Assembly (NCBI RefSeq): GCF_934632265.1
Contig: NZ_CAKTYH010000006.1
Span: 1 to 40,078 of the forward strand
Direction of reading: 5' to 3'
Source: an uncultured Senegalimassilia sp.
Lineage (GTDB): Bacteria > Actinomycetota > Coriobacteriia > Coriobacteriales > Eggerthellaceae
Length of the DNA stretch: 40,078 nucleotides
Under the pieces are notes generated by a model. The model ran no database searches, had not been told where the DNA came from, and saw only the letters and a program-made list of their open reading frames with translations. Below, piece after piece: positions 1 through 7,884 of the stretch; position 1 is the first letter of the stretch; every line of letters begins with the position of its first letter. The position numbers and the translations under genes are program-made.

Positions 1-586
1 TGACGGCGATGTCGCTGGACTCGTCGGTGCCCACCACGTCGGCATCGTATTCCTCGCCGCCCACGGTGACCTTCAAAGCGTCGGCGCCGGCGACCACGTG
101 GTTGTTCGTGATGATGTAGCCGTCCTCGGAAAGCACCACGCCGCTGCCCAAGGAGCTTTCGGTAAGCGTTCCGGAGCTGGACGTGCTGCGGCCGAACATG
201 TCGGTGGAGGTCTGCGCCGTGTACACATCGATGGCGGCCACGGAAGGCAGGCACTTCTGCGCCACGGCCTCGGGCAGCGTATCATCGGTGGACTGCGCCT
301 GGATCTCGGTGTTCGTGGACGCGCCCAGCGTGACGTTGCTGCCGGAAGGGGTCCCCGTCACATTCTGATACACGGTGAAGCCGCCGAACGCGATGACACA
401 TGCCAACGCCGCGCCGGCGAACGCCGTGCCGAACGTGCGGCCGGAAGAGGTTTTGCGGGGGTTTTGAGCATCGACCACCGGCTGCGTATAGGAATGCTGA
501 TAGCCGGGCTGCTGGTAGCCCTGCGCAGGAGGAATCGGCTGCCCAGGCTGGCCATAGCCGTTTTGGTTGTTGAACTGATCGGTCAT
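1..586 (-). CDS. HtrA/DegP-like membrane-anchored serine protease (N-terminal part, cut by window edge)
   Basis: The first 195 residues are present; the rest lies beyond base 1. Residues 1-50 form a Gln/Pro/Tyr-rich cytoplasmic tail, residues about 51-75 are one membrane segment, and the trypsin-like domain starts near residue 103. The catalytic His is in ITNNHVV (His163) and the catalytic Asp in ESSDIAV (Asp192); the serine and any PDZ domain are off the window. Family members are extracytoplasmic quality-control proteases that degrade misfolded envelope proteins. The ATG at 586 is preceded by AAGGAG at normal spacing; a nearby ATG five bases upstream runs into a stop at once. Family assignment is firm; the physiological target is unknown. 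Confidence 0.9.
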   Translation of the reverse strand, partial: MTDQFNNQNGYGQPGQPIPPAQGYQQPGYQHSYTQPVVDAQNPRKTSSGRTFGTAFAGAALACVIAFGGFTVYQNVTGTPSGSNVTLGASTNTEIQAQSTDDTLPEAVAQKCLPSVAAIDVYTAQTSTDMFGRSTSSSGTLTESSLGSGVVLSEDGYIITNNHVVAGADALKVTVGGEEYDADVVGTDESSDIAV

Positions 587-907
587 GACATGCTCCTTGC
601 TATCGGAGGCGCAGGGCCCTTATCGCCCTACGTTTTGTTTGACAGGGCAACCTTACCACGCCGCAGCCCGCCGCAACGACGCTTGCACCGTTTCGTCACC
701 CGCACGTCACTGAATTACATCCTTTGGTGTACGGTTTGCGGCCCGCAAAACGCCTAAGGGCCGGCGCAGGCACGCGGCATCCCGAACCTTGCGCTATTCT
801 ATCCAGCGTGAATCGACATGCCCGAACGGCAGGCAGCGAAGCGCCCGGGCGCGGCGCCGGCGGACGGCCCGACAAGACGGCGAAGCGAAGAAGGAGACGC
901 GAACCCC
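587..907. other. Divergent intergenic region between htrA-like and macrodomain genes
   Basis: This 321-base gap separates two divergent genes and must hold both promoters. No hexamer pair was convincing on either strand. A TATTCT near 795 could serve the macrodomain gene but lacks a -35. No RNA gene or repeat was seen. Confidence 0.5.
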
Positions 908-1747
908 ATGATGCAATTGGTAAAGGACATAGCCTTTTTGGTGAACCACCTGATGGACGAGCGGGGCGCGGGAAGCAAGCACGTCGAGCCGCAAGAGGAC
1001 CCGCGCTGGTTCATGGAGCAGTGGGAGCAGTTCCGCGCGCTGGTGAACACGCGCGAGCCGAAGCCCGCATCGCCGGAGTTCCTGAAGGTACAGGATCGCG
1101 TGCTCCAGCTTATGGTGGCCGAGCCGGGCATCACGGAAGCCGACGAGCTTGCGCGCATCGCCTCCGACCCGCGCCTGAGCATCTGGCGAGGGGACATCAC
1201 GGCGCTGCGCTGCAACGCCATCGTCAACGCCGCGAACAGCGCGCTTCTGGGCTGCTGGATCCCCGGGCACCTGTGCATCGACAACGCCATCCACACCTTC
1301 GCCGGCGTGCAGCTGCGCCTGAAATGCGCGCAGATCATGCAGGAGCAGGGCTACGAGGAGCCGGTCGGCCGCGCGAAGGTCACGCCCGCCTACAACCTGC
1401 CCTCCCAGAGCATCATCCACACGGTCGGCCCCATGACGAAGGGGAAACCGACGCTTGAGCAGCGCAAACAGCTGACGCAGTGCTATATCAGCTGCTTGGA
1501 TGCGGCATGTGCGGCGAAGGCGAAGTCAGTGGCGTTCTGCTGCATCTCCACCGGCGTGTTCGGGTTCCCGCAGCAAGAAGGCGCGCAGATCGCCGTGCAG
1601 GCGGTGAAGGCATGGCTAGACTCCCGCGCCGCCAACGAGCCAGGCGCCGACATGCACGTCATCTTCGACGTGTACACCGAGCAGGACGAAAACTTCTACC
1701 GCGCGATCCTCGGCAAGGACAAGGAACCCGCAAGCGACAGGCTATAG
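908..1747 (+). CDS. Zinc-containing macrodomain protein-ADP-ribose hydrolase
   Basis: A 279-residue protein that probably removes ADP-ribose from protein side chains in the cytoplasm. A helical N-terminal extension (1-85) precedes the macrodomain, which opens with WRGDITAL (93-100) and carries the ADP-ribose-binding VNAANS (106-111). GCWIPGHLCID (115-125) supplies the Cys-His-Cys set (C116, H121, C123) typical of the zinc-dependent bacterial macrodomains related to those next to SirTM in Staphylococcus and Streptococcus. CCISTGVFGFP matches the later phosphate-binding loop. No sirtuin, lipoate ligase or GcvH-like gene lies nearby, so it is not in the classical SirTM operon. The start at 908 has AAGGAG 11 bases upstream; an in-frame ATG at 818 has no such site. 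It is convergent with ecfT and the two genes overlap by six bases. Confidence 0.88.
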   Translation: MMQLVKDIAFLVNHLMDERGAGSKHVEPQEDPRWFMEQWEQFRALVNTREPKPASPEFLKVQDRVLQLMVAEPGITEADELARIASDPRLSIWRGDITALRCNAIVNAANSALLGCWIPGHLCIDNAIHTFAGVQLRLKCAQIMQEQGYEEPVGRAKVTPAYNLPSQSIIHTVGPMTKGKPTLEQRKQLTQCYISCLDAACAAKAKSVAFCCISTGVFGFPQQEGAQIAVQAVKAWLDSRAANEPGADMHVIFDVYTEQDENFYRAILGKDKEPASDRL

Positions 1748-2509
1748 CAGCACGCCGAGCGCGATAGCGGCCGCCAAGATCGCGGCTGCCGCCGCGAGCG
1801 CCGCGAAGTCGATGCCCGCGAACGGGTACTCCTTGAAGCCGCTTTCCCGGGTGCGCAGGTTGAAGCCTCGCACCTCGGCGGCGATGGCGGCGCTGTTGGT
1901 CTTACGCACCGACGACACCAGCAGCGGAACGCACAGCGGCATCATCAGGCGGACCTTCTTCAAGAAGCCGCCGTCGAACTCCACGCCGCGGGCGGTCTGC
2001 GCTTCCATGATGCCCGCCATATCGTTCATGAACACGGGGATGAAATGCACGGTGGACATGAACGTGAACGCATACTTATAGGGCACGTGCAGCACTTTGA
2101 CCAGCGCATTCGCCATATCGGTGAGCTTGGTCACATAGAACACCAGAAACAGCGGCACCGCGCACGCGACCAGGCGCACCACGATGAGCACGGCCGCGGC
2201 CACGCTCCCTGTGCCGATGTAGCCCCACGGCAGCTGCGCCAACACGTCGCCTTGCGGCGTGAACAGCAACGCGATCAGCGCCAAAACCAGGGAGAACAAC
2301 GCCACCGCCTTCGCCAGGCCCAGCGTTTGCGGCACCATCTTGCACTGCGCGGCGAGCACCGCATCAAGCACGATCACCACCGCCAACAGCACAAGGTTGC
2401 TGGTAGCGAAACAGGCGATGACCAGCAGAAACGCCGCAGCAAGCTTCGCCACCGGGTTCATTCGGTGCAGCAAGCTGTCGCCCGGCACGTATTCCAGGAA
2501 GCCCCTCAT
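1742..2509 (-). CDS. ecfT: ECF transporter T component (EcfT/CbiQ family)
   Basis: The 255-residue membrane scaffold of an energy-coupling-factor importer. It has five or six hydrophobic segments and the two coupling-helix motifs of EcfT, ARG at 173-175 and VRG at 213-215, which dock on the two ATPases. It is the last gene of the trpP-ecfA-ecfA-ecfT operon. The ATG at 2509 overlaps the upstream ATPase stop as ATGA, which points to translational coupling and decides the start over the in-frame TTG at 2530. Its stop overlaps the convergent macrodomain stop within the palindrome CTATAG. The neighbouring S component suggests it energises tryptophan uptake. Confidence 0.92.
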   Translation of the reverse strand: MRGFLEYVPGDSLLHRMNPVAKLAAAFLLVIACFATSNLVLLAVVIVLDAVLAAQCKMVPQTLGLAKAVALFSLVLALIALLFTPQGDVLAQLPWGYIGTGSVAAAVLIVVRLVACAVPLFLVFYVTKLTDMANALVKVLHVPYKYAFTFMSTVHFIPVFMNDMAGIMEAQTARGVEFDGGFLKKVRLMMPLCVPLLVSSVRKTNSAAIAAEVRGFNLRTRESGFKEYPFAGIDFAALAAAAAILAAAIALGVLL

Positions 2510-3354
2510 CGCGCGTCCCTCCCCTCGCAAGCGCCCACCGCAGCGGCAAGCGCATCGACCATCTCATCGAGAGTATCGGCCAACGCCACCGGCGATGCCG
2601 CCGCCACAGCGCCGTCCTCGGCCAAACGTAGCGCGATATCCACCACCTGCGGCGGCAGCAGATGCGTGCGCGCCAGCACGTCGCGATCGCGCAGCACGGA
2701 GAACGTTTCGCCATCGGCAACCACCTGACCTGCGGTCATGGCGATCACCCGCTTAGCGTAGTCGGCCACCACCTCCATGTCGTGGCACACCATGATCACC
2801 GTGGTGCCGCGAGCGTTCAGCTCGGCGATGATGTCCATCACCTTGGCGCACTCGCGGAAATCAAGGCCCGTGGTCGGCTCGTCGAGCACCACCACGGGCG
2901 GCTCCATCACGATGATGGACGCCAGCGCCAGAAGCTGGCGCGTGCCGCGGTTGAGCAGGAACGGCTCGGCATCGCCGTCGAACCCGAACCGCTCAATCAT
3001 CGCGTCCACCTTCGCTTCCGCTTCGGCATCGGCGCGGCCTTGCGCACGGAAGCCGAACAGCAGCTCCTCGCGCACGGCGGAACAGCAGATCTGGCGATCA
3101 GGGTTTTGGAACAGGAAGCCCACCTTCGCCGCCAGCTGGCTGGTGCGCAGCTGCGTGGTGGGCACGCCGTCGATGAGAACCCGACCCGACGAAGGCTTCA
3201 GCAAGCCGTTGACCAGGCGCATCGTGGTCGATTTGCCCGCGCCGTTCGTGCCCACGAACGCGACGAAATCACCGTCGGGGATGCGGAAACTCACATCGCG
3301 CAGGATGGGCAGCTCGCCATCATAGGACGCGCTCACGTTCTCGAACTCGATCAT
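2506..3354 (-). CDS. ecfA: ECF transporter ATPase, second subunit, with non-consensus ABC signature
   Basis: A 282-residue ABC ATPase. Walker A is GTNGAGKST (35-43), the Q-loop is FQNPDRQI (82-89), Walker B is VVVLDEPTTGLD (154-165) and the switch His is in MVCHDME. The signature that should read LSGGQ is LNRGT (134-138), so three of five positions differ. In ECF dimers each ATP site uses Walker A of one subunit and the signature of the other, so one composite site is probably weak or inactive. The ATG at 3354 overlaps the previous gene as ATGA and has a GGAAGGGG ribosome site. A C-terminal helical extension of about 60 residues ends the protein. Confidence 0.92.
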   Translation of the reverse strand: MIEFENVSASYDGELPILRDVSFRIPDGDFVAFVGTNGAGKSTTMRLVNGLLKPSSGRVLIDGVPTTQLRTSQLAAKVGFLFQNPDRQICCSAVREELLFGFRAQGRADAEAEAKVDAMIERFGFDGDAEPFLLNRGTRQLLALASIIVMEPPVVVLDEPTTGLDFRECAKVMDIIAELNARGTTVIMVCHDMEVVADYAKRVIAMTAGQVVADGETFSVLRDRDVLARTHLLPPQVVDIALRLAEDGAVAAASPVALADTLDEMVDALAAAVGACEGRDAR

Positions 3355-4208
3355 GCCGAAGCCCCTTCCCCGCTTAGAACCTGCTTGCACACCTTGACCG
3401 CCTCGTCGACGTTGCGCACCGCCGGGGAGCTTGCCAGGCCGCGTGCGCGCAACCGGTTCACCAAGCTGGTGGAACGCGGGCAGTTCACGCCGATCTCCAG
3501 CAGCTCGTCGGAGTGCTCGAGCACCTCGGCGGGCGTTCCTCGGAAGCGGATCTGCCCGCCGTCCACGATGAGCAGCATGTCGGCGAAATCGGACAGCAGC
3601 GCGATCTTCTGCTCCACCACGATGACCGTGGTGCCGTTTTCCCGGGCGTAACGAGCCAGCAGCTCGAACACCGCCAGCGACGACGCCGGGTCCAGCTCGG
3701 CCGTCGGCTCGTCGAGCACCAGCACGCGCGGCTTCAGCGCGATGACCGACGCCACCGCCACCTTCTGCTTCTGCCCGCCGGAAAGCTCGGCGATGGGGCG
3801 ATGGCGCAGGTCGGAGATACCCATCGCCTCGAGCGCCTCGGCGATACGGCCTTCCACCTGGTCTTTCGGCACGCCGAAGTTCTCAAGGCCGTACAGCACC
3901 TCGTCCTCGACCACCGACGACACCATCTGCGAGTCGATGTCCTGGCACACGCTGCCGACCAGGCGGCTGATGTCGGTCAGGCTCGCCTCGCACGTATCCA
4001 GCCCGTCGATGGTCACGCTGCCGTAGAAATCACCGGGATAGCAGTGCGGGATGATGCCGTTGAACGCATACGTGAGCGTGGATTTCCCGCTGCCCGCGGC
4101 GCCGGTGATGCCCACAAACGAGCCATCGGGAATGGCAAGGTCGATACCGCGCAGAACGGGCTCGGCCCCCTCTCGATAGCGAAATGAGAATTGCGATATC
4201 TCGATCAT
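3351..4208 (-). CDS. ecfA: ECF transporter ATPase, first subunit
   Basis: A 285-residue ABC ATPase of the EcfA type that pairs with the next gene product to power the importer. Walker A is GAAGSGKST (36-44), the Q-loop is VCQDIDSQMV, the signature is canonical LSGGQ (142-146) and Walker B is VLVLDEPTAELD (162-173). The usual switch His is not obvious: the region reads VIVVEQKIALL, with Gln after Glu where MTHD is common, as in several ECF ATPases. The ATG at 4208 has AAGGA eight bases upstream. It lies 192 bases after the trpP-like gene; that gap holds no gene or clear terminator, so all four genes are probably one transcript. Confidence 0.93.
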   Translation of the reverse strand: MIEISQFSFRYREGAEPVLRGIDLAIPDGSFVGITGAAGSGKSTLTYAFNGIIPHCYPGDFYGSVTIDGLDTCEASLTDISRLVGSVCQDIDSQMVSSVVEDEVLYGLENFGVPKDQVEGRIAEALEAMGISDLRHRPIAELSGGQKQKVAVASVIALKPRVLVLDEPTAELDPASSLAVFELLARYARENGTTVIVVEQKIALLSDFADMLLIVDGGQIRFRGTPAEVLEHSDELLEIGVNCPRSTSLVNRLRARGLASSPAVRNVDEAVKVCKQVLSGEGASA

Positions 4209-4400
4209 GGGATGTTCCTTCTTGATGATGGGTTCTCAGGAGAAGATCAAACGATTTGCGCAGTGATCGGCGGTGCCGAAGCGATGCACCGGATTCACCG
4301 AAACAAGCAGGCGCGCAAGGATGGAGGCGAAACCGAAGGCGATGCGCCGCAGCCGGGTCGCCATGCCAAGCGATCCGGCTGCAAACAGGCTTCCGAACGG

Positions 4401-4988
4401 CTAACGCTTCAAGACGGCGCGCAGAACCGGGGTTAGGATGGCCGCCAGCACGGCGTTCATGGTTGCCGTACCGAGCACCATGACGGCATATACGCCGAAC
4501 ACGGCCAACGGCTCAAGATGGGCAACGGCGGCGCCCACGATCATGGCGAACGTGTAACCGGAGACGATGGTGGACAGGAACGTGATGATCACGGGAGCGA
4601 CGACGTTCTGGAAGCCCTTGTTATCGGCGGCAACCTTCGCAAGCGCGGTAACCAGCAGGCCGCACGCCAAAGCGCCCAGCATCTCGGAGGCGATGTTCAC
4701 CAGCGGCGTGGCGTTCAACATGGGAAGCTGGCTGACCAGGCCCACCAGCAGGCCGATCACCACGGATTGATACACTTTCGGACGTGTGAGGATGATGGCC
4801 AAGCAATACATGGCGATCATGAAATTGGGCTTCATACCCGCAAAGCTAAGGAAGCTGGAAACGGTCAGCTTAAGGACTGCGCCGGCGGCGATGAGCACGG
4901 CTACCAGGATAAGATCTTGTACAGACAAGCCCTCCTTCTTCGCGGAGGTTGCCACCGTACGCTTCTGGGCTGCAACGTTTTGAGTCAT
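4401..4988 (-). CDS. trpP: ECF transporter substrate-binding S component, TrpP-like (tryptophan)
   Basis: A 195-residue membrane protein with about five or six segments after a 30-residue cytoplasmic tail. AGAVLKL, GMKPNFMIAMYCLAIIL and the following GLLVGLVSQ resemble the TrpP (YhaG) family of tryptophan S components, in which GMKPD-like motifs are typical. S components bind the substrate and are energised by EcfT and two EcfA proteins, all encoded just downstream. The upstream T-box has a probable UGG specifier, independent support for tryptophan. The ATG at 4988 has AAAGGA nine bases upstream; the ATG at 4997 abuts that site. Assignment rests on motif memory plus the riboswitch, so another aromatic substrate is not excluded. 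Confidence 0.82.
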   Translation of the reverse strand: MTQNVAAQKRTVATSAKKEGLSVQDLILVAVLIAAGAVLKLTVSSFLSFAGMKPNFMIAMYCLAIILTRPKVYQSVVIGLLVGLVSQLPMLNATPLVNIASEMLGALACGLLVTALAKVAADNKGFQNVVAPVIITFLSTIVSGYTFAMIVGAAVAHLEPLAVFGVYAVMVLGTATMNAVLAAILTPVLRAVLKR

Positions 4989-5160
4989 GATCCTCATTCC
5001 TTTCTTGGCGGGGTTTCCGCCGGTCATTGCCCGTCCCCGGGCTTTCGGTCTGCCGGCAACGAACGCGAATGAGGAATCATCGGCTTACAGGTTTCAAGCA
5101 AAGGCCGGTTTGCAGCTATGGCGACTCGCCGCGCCCCGTGGCCCGAATAACCCGCAAAAT

Positions 5161-5196
5161 AAAAAACGTCCGTCCTTTGAGATAAAGGACAGACGT
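5161..5196 (-). terminator. Intrinsic terminator of the T-box leader
   Basis: On the minus strand ACGTCTGTCCTTT pairs with AAAGGACGGACGT around a five-base loop and is followed by six T. It begins eight bases after the T-box core and is the OFF state of the riboswitch. Confidence 0.9.
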
Positions 5197-5465
5197 TACA
5201 TCTGCGGTGCCACCTTTACTTGACCCCCGAAGGAGCCCTCTCACGAACATGCCAACACATGTTCTGCCCTTAACGCAGGCTCACGGTCCAGATACTCAGC
5301 TGACGGCCGCCACGTGGTAACGCGGCATCCGCCAACCTTTCCCCTTTCCCTCGGCGAACCATTTACCACCCAGCATTTCTACGGGATTCCCAGCAACACC
5401 CGCTCTCTGTGAGCGCTTATGATGGCTTGACTTTCGCCTCAACGGTTTCAAGGTATTAAGTTGTG
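5161..5465 (-). promoter_or_regulatory. T-box riboswitch, probable tRNA-Trp specificity, controlling the ECF operon
   Basis: Read on the minus strand, the leader has the stem I AGAGAG element (about 5412-5403), a specifier region GAGTATC-TGG-ACC with codon UGG at 5290-5288, and the conserved antiterminator core GGTGGCACCGC at 5214-5204, followed by an intrinsic terminator. Stem I closes with GCTCAC pairing GTGAGC. The T-box bulge reads UGGC, which pairs with an acceptor end carrying G73; tRNA-Trp has G73, while the Ile and Leu readings of nearby frames would need A73. Uncharged tRNA-Trp would stabilise the antiterminator and turn on transport. Confidence 0.9.
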
Positions 5466-5471
5466 GCACGA

Positions 5472-5500
5472 ACTATAGGGGATGCCGAGAAGATGCGCAA
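5472..5500 (-). promoter_or_regulatory. Promoter of the T-box/ECF operon
   Basis: On the minus strand TTGCGC (5500-5495), a 17-base spacer and TATAGT (5477-5472). Predicted start is near 5465, at the head of the T-box. Confidence 0.7.
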
Positions 5501-5680
5501 CCCCTATTTTCCGCGAATTAACAACCGCGAAATATTGCCGGCGAACGGTTCACGGAACGCGGCCGTGATTTGTGAGCAAGATTTGACACGCACGCAAGGA
5601 TTGTGTGGTCGACCGCCCGCAGCGCCTGCCATGCAAGCTTCCGCGCGTTACGATTATCAACAACACAACGGCGTCATCAG

Positions 5681-5723
5681 CGACGTCCCCGTTGCGCCTT
5701 CGCGCTACGGGGACGTCGTTTTT
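5681..5723 (+). terminator. Strong intrinsic terminator hairpin upstream of the MFS gene
   Basis: CGACGTCCCCGT (5681-5692) pairs perfectly with 5707-5718; an inner GCGC/GCGC pair caps the loop CTTC, and five T follow. No gene on the plus strand ends before it. It sits 134 bases ahead of the MFS start, so it is either an attenuator in that leader or an insulator. Confidence 0.8.
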
Positions 5724-5856
5724 GCCTGACGCTTTCTCTGACCGAATCCGACAACGCAACGCGTTAAGCGAGCCTAAAAGCCGCCTTGGCCCTGTGCGCT
5801 CGTCGGCCGACCCGCACGCCCTTACGGGAAAAGGACGCGCGCGGAAAGGAGCCGCT

Positions 5857-7764
5857 ATGGCTGATTGGGGGCTTACCCGCAAGCAAATCGTCATGTTGAT
5901 CGTGCTGGTGTTCGGCACGTTCGTCACCGTGCTGAACCAAACGGTCGTAGCGCCGGCGCTACCGTCGATCATGAGCGAGATGAGCGTCGACGCCGCCGTC
6001 GCCCAGTGGTTGACCACCGGATTCACGCTGGTCAACGCCATCATGGTGCCCATCACCGCGTTTCTGACCGACCGCTTCACCACGCGACGGCTGTTCCTTG
6101 CGTCCATGGTCCTGTTCACCGCCGGCACGGCGCTAGCTGCCTGGGGACCGAACTTCCCCGTGCTGCTTTCCGGCCGCTTGATCCAGGCCGCCGGCGCCGG
6201 CATCCTCATGCCGCTTGTGATGACGGTGCTCATGTGGACGTTCCCCGTCGATCGCCGCGGCACCGCCATGGGCGTGTTCGGCATCGTCATCGCGTTCGCC
6301 CCCGCCGCCGGCCCCACCGTCGCCGGCATCATCATCGACCAGGCGAACTGGCACGTGATGTTCTGGATCATCGCCGTGCTGTGCGCAGCGGTCATCGTGT
6401 TCGCCGCCGCAGCGCTTGAACGCGGCGGTGAAACGAACAAGGACGTCAAGCTCGATGTTGCCTCCGTCATCCTGTCCACGCTCGGGTTCGGCGGCCTGCT
6501 GTACGGCCTGTCCGCCATCGGCAGCTATGGCGTGACCGCCGATTCGGCGGCCGGCGTCATTATCGGCGTGGTTGCCCTGGTGTTCTTCTTCCGCCGCCAG
6601 CTGCGCATGGAACAACCCATGCTGCAGGTGCGCGTGCTGGCGAACCGCAAGTTCCTGATCGCCACCATCATCGTGATGCTCGTGCAAGGCGCGCTGCTTG
6701 CCGGCGGCATCCTCATCCCCATCTTGCTGCAATCCTACATGGGATTCTCGGCAACTACGTCGGGCCTTGTGCTCCTGCCCGGCGCCATCGTCATGGGAGC
6801 CATGGGCCCGGTTGCCGGCCGTCTGTTCGACAAGCACGGCCCGCGCGTGCTAGCGGTCATCGGCACCGGCATGCTGGCGCTGACTACCGCCACGTTCATG
6901 TTCATGGGACCGGGCACGGGGCTTATCACGCTCACGGTCATCTACACGGTGCGCCTGTTCAGCCTGTCGCTCGTGAACATGCCCATCTCCACCTGGGGCA
7001 TGAATGCGCTGCCCGACAAGCTGATGAACCACGGGGCCTCTGTGCAGAACACGTTTCGCCAGGTAGCGGGCTCATTGGGGACCGCCGTCATCGTGTCCAC
7101 GTCCACTGCCGCCACCAACATGGCATCCGGCTCCACCGACGCCGCGACCGCCGGCGTGTTCGGTATCCATGCGGCGTTCGCCGTGGCCACGGCCCTGTGC
7201 GCGATCGGCTTCGTGCTGACGGTGGCCCTTGTGCGCAACAAGCCCGGCGACGACGCCGCCGCCGACGAGGGCGACGCGCACCGCTCGCTCATCGAGCAGA
7301 TCATGAAGCGCGACGTGTACACGCTGCCCGAAGACGCCACCGTGCTTGAAGCCATGCAGCTGCTGGTGAACAACCGCATCAGCGCCGCGCCGCTGGTCGA
7401 CGCCGCCGGCAAACCGACCGGATTCATCTCCGACGGCGACATCATGCGCTACCTGTCCAAACGCGGCCAGATGATCATGGACCCCGTGGTGATGATCGTG
7501 CAAACCGTGGACGCGTATTCCGACCACAAGGACTACGCGCACAAGCTGGAGCACCTCATGGGCATGAAAGCCTCCGACATCGGCGCGAAGGGCATCATCG
7601 GCGTTAGCGTGCACGCCGACCTGCCCGAAGTCTGCCGCGTGCTCGGCGAGAACCACTTGAAGAAGGTGCCCGTACTCGAAGACGGCGTCATCGTAGGCGT
7701 CATCAACCGAAGCGACATCACGCGCTTCAGCATGGAGAAATACCTGGAGGAACGCGGGGCGTAG
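5857..7764 (+). CDS. MFS transporter of the DHA2 (EmrB/QacA-like) type fused to a C-terminal CBS pair
   Basis: A 635-residue fusion. Residues about 8-460 form a 14-segment drug:H+ antiporter-like membrane domain: the motif A loop TDRFTTRRLF (71-80) and the antiporter motif C APAAGPTVAG (148-157) are clear. After a short acidic linker, CBS 1 spans about 477-535 (QIMKRDVYTLPEDATVLEAM) and CBS 2 about 578-632 (VPVLEDGVIVGVINRSDIT). CBS pairs usually bind adenine nucleotides or related ligands and gate the attached protein, so export may be set by energy state or a nucleotide signal. Substrate unknown. The ATG at 5857 has AAAGGAG five bases upstream; the frame is open back to 5605 without a better start. 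It is convergent with the dms operon. Confidence 0.87.
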   Translation: MADWGLTRKQIVMLIVLVFGTFVTVLNQTVVAPALPSIMSEMSVDAAVAQWLTTGFTLVNAIMVPITAFLTDRFTTRRLFLASMVLFTAGTALAAWGPNFPVLLSGRLIQAAGAGILMPLVMTVLMWTFPVDRRGTAMGVFGIVIAFAPAAGPTVAGIIIDQANWHVMFWIIAVLCAAVIVFAAAALERGGETNKDVKLDVASVILSTLGFGGLLYGLSAIGSYGVTADSAAGVIIGVVALVFFFRRQLRMEQPMLQVRVLANRKFLIATIIVMLVQGALLAGGILIPILLQSYMGFSATTSGLVLLPGAIVMGAMGPVAGRLFDKHGPRVLAVIGTGMLALTTATFMFMGPGTGLITLTVIYTVRLFSLSLVNMPISTWGMNALPDKLMNHGASVQNTFRQVAGSLGTAVIVSTSTAATNMASGSTDAATAGVFGIHAAFAVATALCAIGFVLTVALVRNKPGDDAAADEGDAHRSLIEQIMKRDVYTLPEDATVLEAMQLLVNNRISAAPLVDAAGKPTGFISDGDIMRYLSKRGQMIMDPVVMIVQTVDAYSDHKDYAHKLEHLMGMKASDIGAKGIIGVSVHADLPEVCRVLGENHLKKVPVLEDGVIVGVINRSDITRFSMEKYLEERGA

Positions 7765-7832
7765 AGCGCGCCGCCGCTTTGAGGCAAGAAACGGGGATGT
7801 CCGACGCGAGCGACCTCTCCAAGAACGAAAAA

Positions 7833-7871
7833 ACTCCCGCAACCGCGCTATTTGCAGTTGCGGGAGTTTTT
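7833..7871. terminator. Bidirectional terminator between the MFS gene and the dms operon
   Basis: ACTCCCGCAAC (7833-7843) pairs with 7857-7867. T-rich tracts follow on both strands, fitting two convergent genes. Confidence 0.9.
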
Positions 7872-7884
7872 CTACAGCCTAAAC

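Noticed and set aside
5288..5296. Other specifier readings of the T-box, such as ATC (Ile) or CTG (Leu).
   Set aside because: The UGGC bulge fits tRNAs with G73, while Ile and Leu tRNAs have A73; the downstream gene is TrpP-like.
5463..5729. A short plus-strand frame over the T-box promoter and MFS leader hairpin.
   Set aside because: It has no ribosome site and is crossed by the promoter and terminator, which explain the sequence better.
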